64,000 nucleotides of DNA from Epiperipatus broadwayi (taxonomy: Eukaryota; Onychophora; Udeonychophora; Euonychophora; Peripatidae). The DNA lies in contig JAQFVV010000055.1 in NCBI GenBank assembly GCA_028023455.1, positions 4,494,030 through 4,558,029 of the forward strand, written 5' to 3'. Every line of letters starts with the position of its first letter. Position 1 is the stretch's first letter. The notes below the pieces were generated by a model that was not told the origin of the DNA, made no database searches, and was given only the letters and a program-made list of their open reading frames with translations. This document shows, piece by piece, positions 21,290 through 31,885 of the stretch. Both the position numbers and the translations under genes were made by a program.

Positions 21290-21990
21290 AGGATGGTTAT
21301 TCACAGGCAAAACTCTCCATACATAGTGCCATTCAGTGCAAGCCAGAGTAATCAATGAATGCCAGAGGCTTGTGCATAAAATCACTATCTAGTGCCTACT
21401 CATCTAATATCCCCAGACTAGTTACTAGCTTGTGGCTTTTGTCAGTGAGGAGCCTTGGATCTGAGAGCACTGCGCCTAGATTTTAGGATCTAACGCAACC
21501 CTCTAGCAGCCACCTTTCATCTCTGTTTAACTACAAAACTATAAGAATAAAATTGAAAAGACAATAATATTTTCAATCCAATCTCATTAGCTTATATAGT
21601 CATATAAGTCTGAACTCAGTTCAGTACCCATACATTTTGGTGTTTTTGGTTAATAACCATAGCCAACACTATCCTATTAGACAGGATTGGTATTAAACCA
21701 TTAAAAATTACATGATCACCATTTCTTATGCTTTCTCATAATTGTTATTAGATCCAAAGATCTAGGTGCAGTGCTCTCAGATCCAAGGCTCCTCACTGAT
21801 GAAAGCCATAAGCTAGAAAATAGTCTGTGGCACTAAATAGGGTTTTATGCAAAAGCCTTCTGCCATCCATTGATTACTCTGGCTTGCACTGACTGGCACT
21901 ATTGTATGGAGAGTTTCACCTGTTTTAATAACAGTTATGGACAAGCATAAAAAATAGTGATCATGTGATGTTTACTGGTTATTCACCTGA
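21290..21990. mobile_element. Repeat family X, copy 5
   Basis: Starts with the minus-type arm GCAAAACTCTCCATACATAG and ends with the plus-type arm TATGGAGAGTTTCACCTG (about 21905-21922). The internal block has 'CATACATTTTGGTGTTTTTG' and 'AACCATAGCCAACACTATCC'. Among the better preserved copies. Non-coding. Confidence 0.7.
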
Positions 21991-21994
21991 AAGT

Positions 21995-22490
21995 CTATGG
22001 TGGTAGTATTTTACACATGATACTATGTTGGACTATTTCCATCATCAATCGTTTTCTAGAAAATTTTAGACTTTATTTAAACTTTTCAAAAACAACTATT
22101 AGTAATAATACACAAATAACATAGGTTAGTAGATTACTCAACATTTTGAGTGATGTTATTTTTCGTTCTTTTTCAAGTATTGCTGGCCTGACCAGTGACA
22201 ATATTAGCATAGAAGTTGAACTTTAACTTTTAGATTCTTGAATACCAAAATTTTAAGGCAACACTCTAATCAATTGAGCATTTGACAGAGTAGCTCAGTT
22301 GGTCAGAGCATCGGCTTAAAATTCGATATTCAAGAATCTAAAGGTGTAAATTCGACTCCTATGCTAAAATTGTCACTGGTCAGGCCACCAACACCTGTAG
22401 AAGTAACAGAGAATAAGACTACTTGAAATATGGATTCTACTAACCTGTGTTGTTCTAGTTTGCATTATTATTAAGTCGCATTTTAAAATA
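21995..22490. mobile_element. Family Y, copy 1: palindromic element with a tRNA-like centre
   Basis: Left arm (about 21995-22283) and right arm (about 22284-22490) are inverted copies: 'GCTGGCCTGACCAGTGACAA' on the left answers 'TTGTCACTGGTCAGGCCACC' on the right. At the centre lies TAGCTCAGTTGG (22291-22302), a perfect tRNA A box, followed by AGAGCATCGGCTT and a B-box-like AAATTCGACTCC (about 22348-22359) at tRNA-like spacing. The left arm carries an inverted, more decayed copy of the same tRNA-like sequence. I infer two tRNA-derived SINEs fused head to head, or a fold-back transposon that captured one. Confidence 0.6.
22284..22366 (+). other. tRNA-like segment within family Y (pseudo-tRNA)
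   Basis: A box TAGCTCAGTTGG and D-arm GGTCAGAGCA are nearly canonical, and a short anticodon-arm-like ATCG…CGAT follows. However, the stretch between it and the B box is too long for a normal variable arm and the acceptor stem does not close. I therefore do not call a functional tRNA. Confidence 0.5.
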
Positions 22491-22539
22491 AGGATGGTTA
22501 TTCAATTCCCAAGGAAAAAAAACAGAAAAATATATGGGA

Positions 22540-22800
22540 TTTGAACTTAGACTTTCAAGCTCCTTGTAGCTACCAACTCCATCTTATATAACTGATGCAC
22601 ATTGCCACATACATGTGAAAAAAATAAATGAGTCTACAATATAATATTTCATGCTGAACCAGCACTCATCAGTTGGTCCAGATCACCATCTCCCACACAT
22701 ATATACAGTCAGTGGTCAGTTTATATTAAGATAGAAATCTTCCAACTTTAATAGACAAGCTTCAGTCTTCTCCATCTTCCAACTCTTATAATTTTACTTA
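22540..22800 (-). repeat. Repeat family W, copy 5
   Basis: Minus-orientation W blocks: 'GGGATTTGAACTTAGACTTT' (inverse B-box end), 'CATGCTGAACCAGCACTCAT', 'CAGTTGGTCCAGATCACCAT' and 'AATAGACAAGCTTCAGTC'. The family boundary at the first block coincides with the tRNA-like end seen in other copies. Confidence 0.6.
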
Positions 22801-23224
22801 TTTTTCAATATATAAAGAATAAAATAACTGCAAACAGGAAGAGAGGAATTATTCATAATAATTACCAAATTCCAAACTTAATTACAGGGGGGGGGGGAGA
22901 TACAATAAAAGAATGTATAACATTAATCATGTGCAAAACATAACAGTAATAATTTCAATTTATTCTATATAAAGAAATCCCAAAATATTATAAACAAATA
23001 TAAAAGCTTCAAACAAGAAGAATCTTGTGTGAGGAACTTACAATGTAATAATTAAGAATTAAAAAAATAATACAACAGACTCAATAGCAAAAAAGAATAA
23101 AATACATAGTTTGCAATAATGAAACAAGTATAAAATAAGATATATATATATAACAATATTAACAATTATTGTGGAAACAAAGATGTATATTCTTTTTGAA
23201 AGGCAAATGTGAAATATCTTTCAA
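22801..23224. other. Unassigned AT-rich interval with G11 tract
   Basis: No gene seen. Contains G11 at 22887-22897 and TA microsatellite at about 23141-23152. Confidence 0.4.
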
Positions 23225-23520
23225 TTCTAATAAACACTCATACATAAATTATGTTTTTATATTAGACTATTTTCATCATTTAATATGCGTATTGAATGTC
23301 ATTAGAAAAATTTAACTTTATTTAAATATTCCAAATACATTCAACTGTTATTAATAGCACATCAAACAGGTTAGTAAATGCACACTGTTTTAAGAGGTAT
23401 TATTCTCCCCTCTTCTTCAAGCATTTCTGGTCTGACCAATGACAGCACTAGCATGTGATTCGCAATTGGACTCTTAGATTCTTTAGTATTGAATTTTAAG
23501 GTAACGCTGTAACCGACTGA
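23225..23520 (-). repeat. Family Y, copy 2 (single arm)
   Basis: Matches only the left arm of copies 1 and 3: 'ATTAGACTATTTTCATCATT', 'CTTTATTTAAATATTCCAAA', 'TCTGGTCTGACCAATGACAG' and the decayed tRNA-like end 'GTAACGCTGTAACCGACTGA'. It stops at about 23522 where an X fragment begins. A one-armed copy supports the view that Y palindromes are made of two units. Confidence 0.55.
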
Positions 23521-23685
23521 GTCATCCTTCCAAGTTCCTCACTGATGAAAACCACAAACTAGAAACTAGTCTGGGGATATTGGATGAGTAGGCACTAGAT
23601 AGGGATTTATGCACAAAGCTTCCTGCAACCATTGATTATTCTGGCTGGCACTGAATGGAGCTACTGTATTGAGAGTTTTACCTCT
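23521..23685 (+). repeat. Repeat family X, copy 6 (truncated arm)
   Basis: Contains 'CTAGTCTGGGGATATTGGAT', 'GAGTAGGCACTAGATAGGGA' and the terminal block ending in 'GAGAGTTTTACC'. Only one arm is present, directly joined to Y copy 2. Confidence 0.65.
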
Positions 23686-23892
23686 ATGTAGAACTAGGTA
23701 TTATGGTAGCTGAAAGATAAAGCTTTAATAAAATTATGATAAAATTTCAAATAGGTAAAAGGTGTGAGAATTAGAACATTATGAAAAGAGAACAGGTTTT
23801 AAGTTTCAACTGGCTATAGCAAGTAGCAATTAATTTCCATAAAATATATAAATAAGCATTTATTTTATATAGCGTATGTTTCCAATTGTAAT

Positions 23893-24521
23893 CATTCAAA
23901 TATCAGCCTTTTTAAGCTAATTGTGCATACACTTTGCGAGTGTTAATAATAAATGAATACTTTCTCACCAATACAAGATATAGTATTTATGCAGGAATGA
24001 AAGGAATCCTCTTATTCCTACGACTCAAATGCTTATATAAGAGCAAATCTGAAGTACTGGCAAGTAAAGCGTGAGGATGGAACCGTCACTTTAAATTACT
24101 ATATACGATGTCTGAATGAATGACGTGGATGAAATTGTCTAGAATTTACTAAACGTCATTCCAACTGAAACTTAATAATATGTAAATAAGCATTTATTTT
24201 ATATACACTATATAAAATAAATGCTTATTTACATATGATTAAGTTTCAGTTGGAATGACGTTTAGTAAATTCTAGACAATTTCACCCACATCATTCATTC
24301 AGACATCGTATATAGTAATTTAAAGTGACGGTTCCATCCTCACGCTTTATTTGCCAGTACTTCAGATTTGCTCATATATAAGCATTTGAGTCATAGGAAT
24401 AAGAGTATTCCTTTTATTCCTGCATAAATACTATATCTTGTATTGGTGAGAAAGTATTCATTTATTATTAACACTCGCAAAGCATATGCACAATTAGCTT
24501 AAAAAGGCTGATATTTGAATG
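23893..24521. repeat. 629-bp near-perfect palindrome
   Basis: Two 313-bp arms (23893-24205 and 24209-24521) in opposite orientation around a 3-nt spacer (CAC, 24206-24208). By direct base comparison I count 10 differences and no gaps, about 97% identity. The end sequence at the centre (TAAATAAGCATTTATTTTAT) also occurs at about 23855-23874, just outside the left arm, suggesting it is the terminus of an element present in two inverted copies plus a loose end. No coding capacity. The symmetry implies recent formation or ongoing gene-conversion-like homogenisation. It is not related in sequence to X, Y or W. Confidence 0.95.
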
Positions 24522-24524
24522 TAT

Positions 24525-25350
24525 AAAATATATATATATATATTAGGACCCAATAAAAAGACTCATTCTCTCCCAAGCTGCCTGCAGTGCCATCTTTAAG
24601 TTGATATGCATATGTTACACGATAACATAGTTCAGCTATTCATCACAGAAAATTTAAGTATGTCTGGATCATGAATTATGACATAAAATATAAGACTTTG
24701 TTTCATACTTTCATAGATAGTCTTCACTGTTTTTCCTGCTACCACAAAATCTTCCAAATCATTTGAAAACAGAAACATTACTGTGACTCATGGCTTCATT
24801 TCCATATACAGTGGGTCATTTCAAAATTTTCAATAGCAATTTTTTCCCAAATTTTAAATAATATTTAGTGTTAGCACATTACTCCATCAAAAGCATGAAA
24901 CACAATCACATTTTATGCCATCATAACTCATGATCAAAACATGCTACCCCTGTAAATTTTTTCTCTAGAGGAGCTAAATTATGTTAATACATAGTGATAG
25001 CACTACAGACAATGTGGATAGATGTCCAATCACCAGTCACCTTTCACTGGGACACATTGTGTAGATTTCACTGGACAAAATTAGGATTTAGGTTGAAGAG
25101 AATAAAAACAGGGATGAAATTCAGATTGGAAATTTATTTAAGGAGATGAATAGAGGATAATTTTTCCATCATTACTCAGTTGATTAAAATGATGTAGAAA
25201 ACATAAACAATTATTTAAAGCATTTTTAGGTACAAAAAATACTTATAATAGCATGGAAAGAAAGATTTTGATGAAATCTTAAAAATGAGTAGAAATAGAG
25301 TTATTAAGAATATGATTACAAGGATAAATTACTATAATCAACTGTAGGTT
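24525..25350. other. Unassigned AT-rich interval
   Basis: No recognisable gene. The segment near 25000-25130 is slightly richer in G+C but has no family resemblance that I can see. Confidence 0.4.
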
Positions 25351-25354
25351 ATAT

Positions 25355-25460
25355 TGTTGTTCGCAGTTAAAGTAAATTCAGGATGGACAAGAAAGTGCAT
25401 GTTGCCATTAGTATTTAGTATGATTTTGGAGAATATGATATAAAAATTAGAGAAAGAGAT
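25355..25460 (+). pseudogene. Possible LINE reverse-transcriptase fragment
   Basis: One plus-strand frame reads VKVNSGW, then a degenerate TRKCML, then PLVFSMILENMI. This matches, in position and spacing, the reverse-transcriptase motif (V)xxGVRQGCxLSPLLFxxxLExxI. Flanking frames are open only briefly and no YxDD motif could be found downstream. A degraded non-LTR element is likely; the clade is not assignable. Confidence 0.35.
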
Positions 25461-25849
25461 GACAATTCTCATAATAGATTCATGAGAAACCTATATGGTG
25501 CTTTCCATTTCTTGTATGTGAATAATAGGGCATCTTTTTTTTTGCAATTGGTGCAAAGTATTGGTGACCAATCTTTTGGAATGCCTGTACCATATTGAAA
25601 AAAAAAAGTTATCACGGACCACACATTAAATGTACAAACATTATTGAAAGCTGATAAGAAAAAAATGTCTATGCTTAATTTTTGTAATCCCCCCCCCCCT
25701 GAGATAAACAAAAAAATCCTTAAAACCTAATTATGCAGTGAATCATTTGGAATCTTTTAAAATCATCAAAAAGATTCCAAGTGTGTGATTCCTGATATAG
25801 AAAATATACATAATCTAAGTAATATAACCTTATTTCATATATAGAAAGC
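25461..25849. other. Unassigned interval with C11 tract
   Basis: No gene recognised; poly-C at 25689-25699. Confidence 0.4.
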
Positions 25850-25854
25850 TCACA

Positions 25855-26400
25855 AATAAGCTCTTAACAAGCTTTGCAGAAATATCCTCAACCCAGACTG
25901 GTTTCTACTACTGACTTTCTCAATGAGGTGCTAGGATATTCAAGCATTAGATTAAAAATACCAGGACAAGCGCAGCACTTTATCCAATGGATAACTATTA
26001 AATAGAAAATCTTCCAATCCAGCTATCTAACTTAAATAGTCATAAGGGACTGAACCAAGTTAAGATATACCACATATTAATAACTTTAGCAATATAAAAT
26101 CACCAAAGCTTTAATAGCAAAAAATAAAATTACAAAGAAATCAAGTCATATGTCACATAACCTAATTTAACAAGCTTATGCTACAAATGTTATATATAGA
26201 GCTTGTCCTAGTATTTTTAATCTAATGCTTGAATATCCTAGCACCTCACTGAAGAAGCCAGTAGCAGAAACCGGTCAAGGGTTGGGGATATTCTGCAAAG
26301 CTTGTTAAGAGCCTATTTCGAGCTCTATGTATAATATTTGTAATACAAGCATGTTAAATTAGGTCGCGTGACACATGACTTGATTTCTTTGTAACATTGT
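25855..26400. mobile_element. Composite fold-back element Q
   Basis: Two interleaved inverted pairs. Pair A: 25858-25976 against 26211-26310, sharing 'CTCTTAACAAGCTTTGCAGA', 'GATATTCAAGCATTAGATTA' and 'CAGGACAAG' inverted. Pair B: about 26134-26205 against 26320-26395, sharing 'ACAAAGAAATCAAGTCAT' and 'CCTAATTTAACA' inverted. A loose fragment of pair B lies at 44240-44310. Non-coding; a fold-back transposon or rearranged MITE. Confidence 0.65.
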
Positions 26401-28090
26401 TTGATGTTATATATATATATTGTAACAGAAATAAAAAAATAATACAATTTATTAATTATTTGATTATGTTTATAATCTGCGCCATTTGTAACAGTAAGAA
26501 TAAATAATAAAATTTGTAACAGAATAAATAATATTGTAATGATGAGTGATAAAAGGCTGTTACTTTATAACCGATTATAATCTATATATTGATGAATGAT
26601 AGAAATGCTACTTGCTATAATTCAATAACTAAACAGGATATATGATATGCTCCAGCGGTTCATCATTTGTAATCGAATAAAATTAAATGAGAAATGAATT
26701 ACTGTGTTAGCTAAAATACAATTTATAATTAAATAAGAACGACACTAACATATAAATAAGAACATTTGCATATCATGTTCTATTTGGGTGTCTATTTGTA
26801 ATTAATTAAATATAACATGTTTGCAACTATCCTAAACATTACTTCTGTCACGCTAATAATGAAATAAATAAATTATCTCATTTCTCAACACATAAAATAA
26901 CAAAATGAAAATCAAAACTGTCATCATTCAAGATTTAAAATATTTCAATATTGGGGAGTCATTGGATCAATAAAATATACTAGACATTGTCCTCAGATAA
27001 ATTAATATTAGATGTAGCAACGGAATAAAATTACTGTGAAATCCTTGGAGTGCATTATGCTTATCTCCAATAATAGGTTTTTATAACAAAGAATCCTTCC
27101 TATTCTTCTTTCCAAATATATAAGACCATTCATGGTCATACACACACACTGGCGTTATTTATAACGATGTATAAAAAATATCATATAAAGTTAATATTAT
27201 TAAGTTGGAAAGGGGACTAGATCACTTTTATTCAGTTTAGCTAAGTACATGTGTTTTCCCATGAGCGCCACCAGATTGTTTTAAATCTAGATAAATTTTA
27301 TCTGTCCATAGTGTACTGAGTTCAAACTCATTTGGTACATTTTTACTACACATGACTTGGATGACTAATGAACAAAAAAATGACATTCTTATTGTACCAG
27401 TCGAAAAACCCACCAAAAGAACTGCAAGTCAGATCCAAACTCAGGCGGTTCAAACTGAATTCAAACCCAACTCAACAGCTCAGATTAGAAGAAATCTAAA
27501 TCGATGGCACAGTGCTATGTGCCAAGAAACTAGCTCAATGGTTGGAGATGACTAGAGACCATTGAACTGACATTAATATCGGATAATTAATTAACTTAAT
27601 ATACTTTTAAATCGAATCATATGTATATGTTCGGGTTGCTAACACAGACAGCAAGTATTAACATTAAATAATTATAAAAAAATTAAGAACTAAGAAACCA
27701 AGTGTGTTTAGAAAATATTTAATAATAATAATTTGTTTTGTTTGAATTTTAAATAATGATTATATTAATCACCTCTAGCCTTTAACATAGTTTATAATTA
27801 TGATAAAAGTGGCGGTCCTTATTATATGCCAACAAGTATTACGCAATATTTGAAAGTCTATGTTTATGCCCCCCCCCCAACAAGAAATAAAGTAAAGGTA
27901 TTCATTAATAAAGGAAATTATCACTCTAATTTTATACGAAAGAATGTGATATTTATTTTCACATTCGCAGATCCATTCATAAAGAGCAAGATACGTATTT
28001 TAGGGCATAACTTTAATCTTTATTGAAAAACTTATTTAATTTGAGATAACTGAGAATTTGTTTGACTTTAATTGAAATCACTTCATCACA
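26401..28090. other. Unassigned AT-rich interval
   Basis: TA microsatellite near 26410, and repeated 'TTTGTAACAG' words at about 26488-26525. A 67-codon plus-strand frame at 27352-27555 has a less AT-biased, Q/T/N-rich composition, but no start context, partner exon or family resemblance, so it is not called a gene. Poly-C (C10) at 27869-27878. Confidence 0.4.
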
Positions 28091-29400
28091 AATTATGAGC
28101 ATCAGAGCGAGCTTTACTGGAACAGAAAGTTAACGGTGCTGATGACTTATGAGCTATAAAATGAAATTGAAAGACGATAGCTGGTCGATGATCGAAGTCC
28201 CATGGCGGCTTGTATCTGACAAGTCTTATGCCCTTTAGGTAGACCAGGCCGAGTCATAACTACGAGCCTTTGGTGTTCCAAATATAACATGAACAGGAGA
28301 GGAAGTGCTTTCTTCCTCGATAATTTAAAATAACCGAAATATTATTACCGACCAGCCTAATGGAGCGGAAAATTGCCCTATGTTAGCAATGTTGAAGATG
28401 ATGACTTAAGAGTCACCGTTTGAAAAATAAAACCCAATTATAGAATGCTCTACGTGATGACTTGATCAAATTAATTAAAGTCAAACGAGCTTTTAACTAA
28501 AACTATTTTAACGCATTATAAAATTATATTAATCATGCCCCAAATATTGTGCCCTTCCTGAATCTAAATAGCAAGTAATTGAAATTTGAATTAGAATATA
28601 TTTGATTCCTTTGTCGGCCCTTTTGCAAAAATATTTTAACATTATATATATGAATAAATACATATTGGTAAACACGAGAAAATAACTGGGGCATAGATTA
28701 GAAACGGAGCTAATAATTTATTAGCCAATGATAAAAATAACACATTTAATAAGTTTTTTTGACTCGATGATTGATAGAACTGTATAAATCTAGTTCTAAT
28801 GGATGAGAATTATTATCAGATTTAATATTATATTTTCTACGTAAGGCAAATAGAACAAAGGAGTTTATAGAGTTGAAAGATTATTGAAATATAATTAAAA
28901 TAACAACATTAATAAATTACTTAATAAACATATATAATAAAATAAATGAACCACCAAGTAAGAAAGGAGAAAGTTAAATTTAAAGACTAGAGATTGAGAG
29001 AATTTATATATTTTAGAATAGCATAAATAAAAGGGTTTACACAGAGTATTACATTTATAGAATGAAAAGAGCTCTTAAAGGGAGTGTAAAGTAAAGTTCA
29101 GAACTGGCCAGAAAGTTTAAGGTTCATTATAGAAATATATTACCCGTTTCTTTCGGGCTGGGCTCCTTAGGTTACACGTCCGGGTGAGGAAAACGTAGGC
29201 ATGCATTAGGTCGATTACTGAGCAGTATTTTAATGAATTTTCACAATTTTAGCAGCATGATTGGTCCGGAAAAGATTCAGCAGCTCCATTGAAGATTTTC
29301 AGGGGACTTCAGGAACAATAGCCAGATTCCTGAAGTTTTAGCCCTTTACCATGATCGAAACACTATTTGAATTCATGATTTAAAATGCATAGAGTTTACT
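28091..29400. other. Unassigned block with CpG-bearing islands
   Basis: Two sub-regions (about 28100-28420 and 29140-29330) are visibly richer in G+C and CpG than the surroundings. No open frame, tRNA, rRNA or known repeat motif was recognised in either. Confidence 0.35.
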
Positions 29401-29567
29401 GCACTTCTCTACAACAAAGATAGCTTCTTTCTTTCCAAACTTTTCAGAGCTATATATACTGTCCTCTGATGCCTTCAGGCTAGCGCTTCTTTCATTATCA
29501 ATGTTTTTAGATTTACTGGTTGTTTTTAGATACATTCCTTTGATAAGGCTTTCAAACTCATTAACTT

Positions 29568-29597
29568 GAATTCATTTTCTAATTAGAAAATGAATTC
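29568..29597. repeat. Perfect 30-bp palindrome
   Basis: Begins and ends with an EcoRI-type GAATTC and is an exact palindrome about the centre TAA|TTA. It does not extend beyond 30 bp. Could form a cruciform; no evidence of function. Confidence 0.9.
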
Positions 29598-30030
29598 TTA
29601 AAATCAGAAAATGATTTTAATTAGGAAATCCTTATCTTTTTTTCTAATTCATAAAACTTTAACTATTGTTTTTGAAAAGGGAAAATCTGCAAGCTTATCA
29701 AAAGAATGTAGCTTTTAATCATTAAAACTTTAACAAATTATTTAAAAATAAAATCAAACATTCCCGATGCAATGAAACTTTCAAACAACTATATATATTT
29801 AAATATTTACAAATATATATGCACAATCCACGCAGTTATAATATATAAATTCATGAATAATTCTATCATAAATTTATTAATAGAATTTCAATTTAAATCT
29901 GAAACTAGTTATTTGAATACACATTTATGAAATAAGTTATTCTTTATGGAAATTAGTGTGGATTGACGTATAAAGCTCCATTGCATCGGAAATTTAAGGT
30001 TAGTACTAGGTTTGAAGTAGGCTTATGGCT
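29598..30030. other. Unassigned AT-rich interval
   Basis: No recognisable gene or repeat family. Confidence 0.4.
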
Positions 30031-30070
30031 AGATGTCATGAAGCTAGGATCGAACTCAGATCCAACTGCT
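30030..30070 (-). other. tRNA T-arm-like (B-box) sequence
   Basis: Minus strand reads GAGTTCGATCCTAGC (30043-30057), a good T-arm with a B box. No convincing A box or cloverleaf is found at the expected distance upstream, so this is at best a SINE scar. Confidence 0.3.
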
Positions 30071-30292
30071 TCATTATATTTTATCTACGTCAATAAAATT
30101 ATGAGATCCCAATATCACCAAAATTTATATATCAAAGACTCTTATAGATATTACTAGCTCAGTTTACGTATTGATGAACAGATGCAAAAATACTCTCATT
30201 AATGGCTTCCAAACAAACATAGTGAAGACCATTACTTAAGTGGATGGCCATGAAACTAGTTACTTAATTATTTATCATAATATAAAGAGGAT

Positions 30293-30331
30293 AATGATGA
30301 TGATAATAATGATGATGATGATGCCAGCCAT
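30293..30331 (+). repeat. GAT-rich microsatellite
   Basis: Imperfect (GAT/AAT)n run. It may be the tail of an old SINE or LINE, as GAT tails are used by both in this window, but no body is recognisable beside it. Confidence 0.7.
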
Positions 30332-31689
30332 AGCTTTATAATGAACTCGCAAAATAAATTTATTTTTCATAAACTTATAGGCACTTTTTAAAATCATCCT
30401 ATGCAAAACGGGATTTAATAATACAAGTGATGATGAATGATCATCATGAATATCCCCACATGATATTCAACTTTCTATAAACCCCTTTTTACTAAACATA
30501 TTAACTATTAACCTTGGGTTTGATGTAATGATTATTATTTAATTAATGATGATGGTGATCATAACTCTTGGACACAACACAATTTTAGCTTTCTATTATT
30601 AACCTATAATTATTAAAACTTGGTTAGATGTCACGCATAATCCTTAAATACTTAAATGTAAATCAATATTTTAGCTTGCTTAACATTTTGTGAGTGATGC
30701 TTAATATTTGCAAGTGCTGATGATTCTTAATATCTGCGAGTGATGATGATGATCATTTAAAATGATAGAATCAAGACAAGAAGATACAACAATATTTTAA
30801 TAATAACATGGAAACCAATTAAGATATATAATTATATTTTATTAATACTATTCTTCTTTCTTTTCTTTTAATATCAAATTAATAACTGTACAAATTATAT
30901 TAATTAAATATAGAATTAATACAAAATTTTATATACACATAACCAAATAAATTTAATATACAAGTTTGTCATTTTGGATATTTTAAAATAAGCCGGCTTA
31001 AACTGATATTAGAAAAAAAAAATTCTATAAATGCTCATTCAAAATTTTCACTACTTATATGTCATAAAAGCAACTTCCATTTAGGTAAAGTGTGTGTTTT
31101 TTCTCACTTTCATTCATATGTTAAGCCTTGCTTTTCAATTTCCTATATTTAAACTAATTATGCATAACCTATTTTTTGACATGTTTGCTTAAGCAGTTAT
31201 ACATGCACACGTTCGGTAATATGTCAACATATATGTTTAAAATGTATACCTCTATATGATGGATTAATACATAAATCACATATAAAAATATTATAAAAAA
31301 TATTATTGCAACCTTGAGCAATAATAAATAACAATTAAAAAAAAAAGAAAACATTGTCAAGCATATATTAAGAGATTGAACAATAATAATAATAAAAACA
31401 TTTTAGTATTACAGTATATAATAATAAAAAATCAAAATAATGAAAAAAAAACTATATTTAATGAATTTAAACTGTGTGTGTATTGTCATGTATTACTAAG
31501 AATAACATAATCAATGAATAAACTCTTAATGTTTTCTGTATCAAAAGAAAAAAAATGCTTTGACTCAATAAATTAAAGTTTACTTTTAATAAGTAAGAAT
31601 AAAAGATTGGTTAATGAAAATTCAAAGTTACCCGATTACTTTCACTTCTTACAAATGTTCCAGATTTGAATTTTCAGACCGCTTGTCTT
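30332..31689. other. Unassigned AT-rich interval
   Basis: No gene recognised. A short direct repeat built on 'TTAATAT(T/C)TGC(A/G)AGTG' lies near 30700-30745, ending in a GATGATGATGAT run. Confidence 0.4.
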
Positions 31690-31885
31690 ACATATAGCTT
31701 CAACAGGTTGATTTGCTTATTTCTACTATTTAAAAAAAATTCTTGTTGATACCTTTTAACAAATATGAATTGGTTGACTTGCTTGTTTCCACAATTTTAA
31801 AATTATTTATTGTTGATACTTTTGATAACAATGAATTGGTTGACTGGCTTGTTTCCAATTTAAAAAAAAAATCATTGTAGACACT
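31690..31885 (+). repeat. Diverged tandem repeat, period 65 bp, 3 copies
   Basis: The block TTGGTTGACTTGCTTGTTTC recurs with its GGTTGA start at 31707, 31772 and 31837, exactly 65 bp apart each time. Each copy also has 'TGTTGATAC' followed by an AT-rich stretch. Minisatellite-like; non-coding. Confidence 0.7.

Noticed and set aside
22284-22366. Possible functional tRNA gene (perfect A box TAGCTCAGTTGG)
   Set aside because: The acceptor stem does not close, the stretch before the B box is too long, and it lies inside the repeated palindromic family Y.
27352-27555. 67-codon open frame with Q/T/N-rich, less AT-biased composition
   Set aside because: No family resemblance, no start context, no supporting exon or repeat; could be chance.
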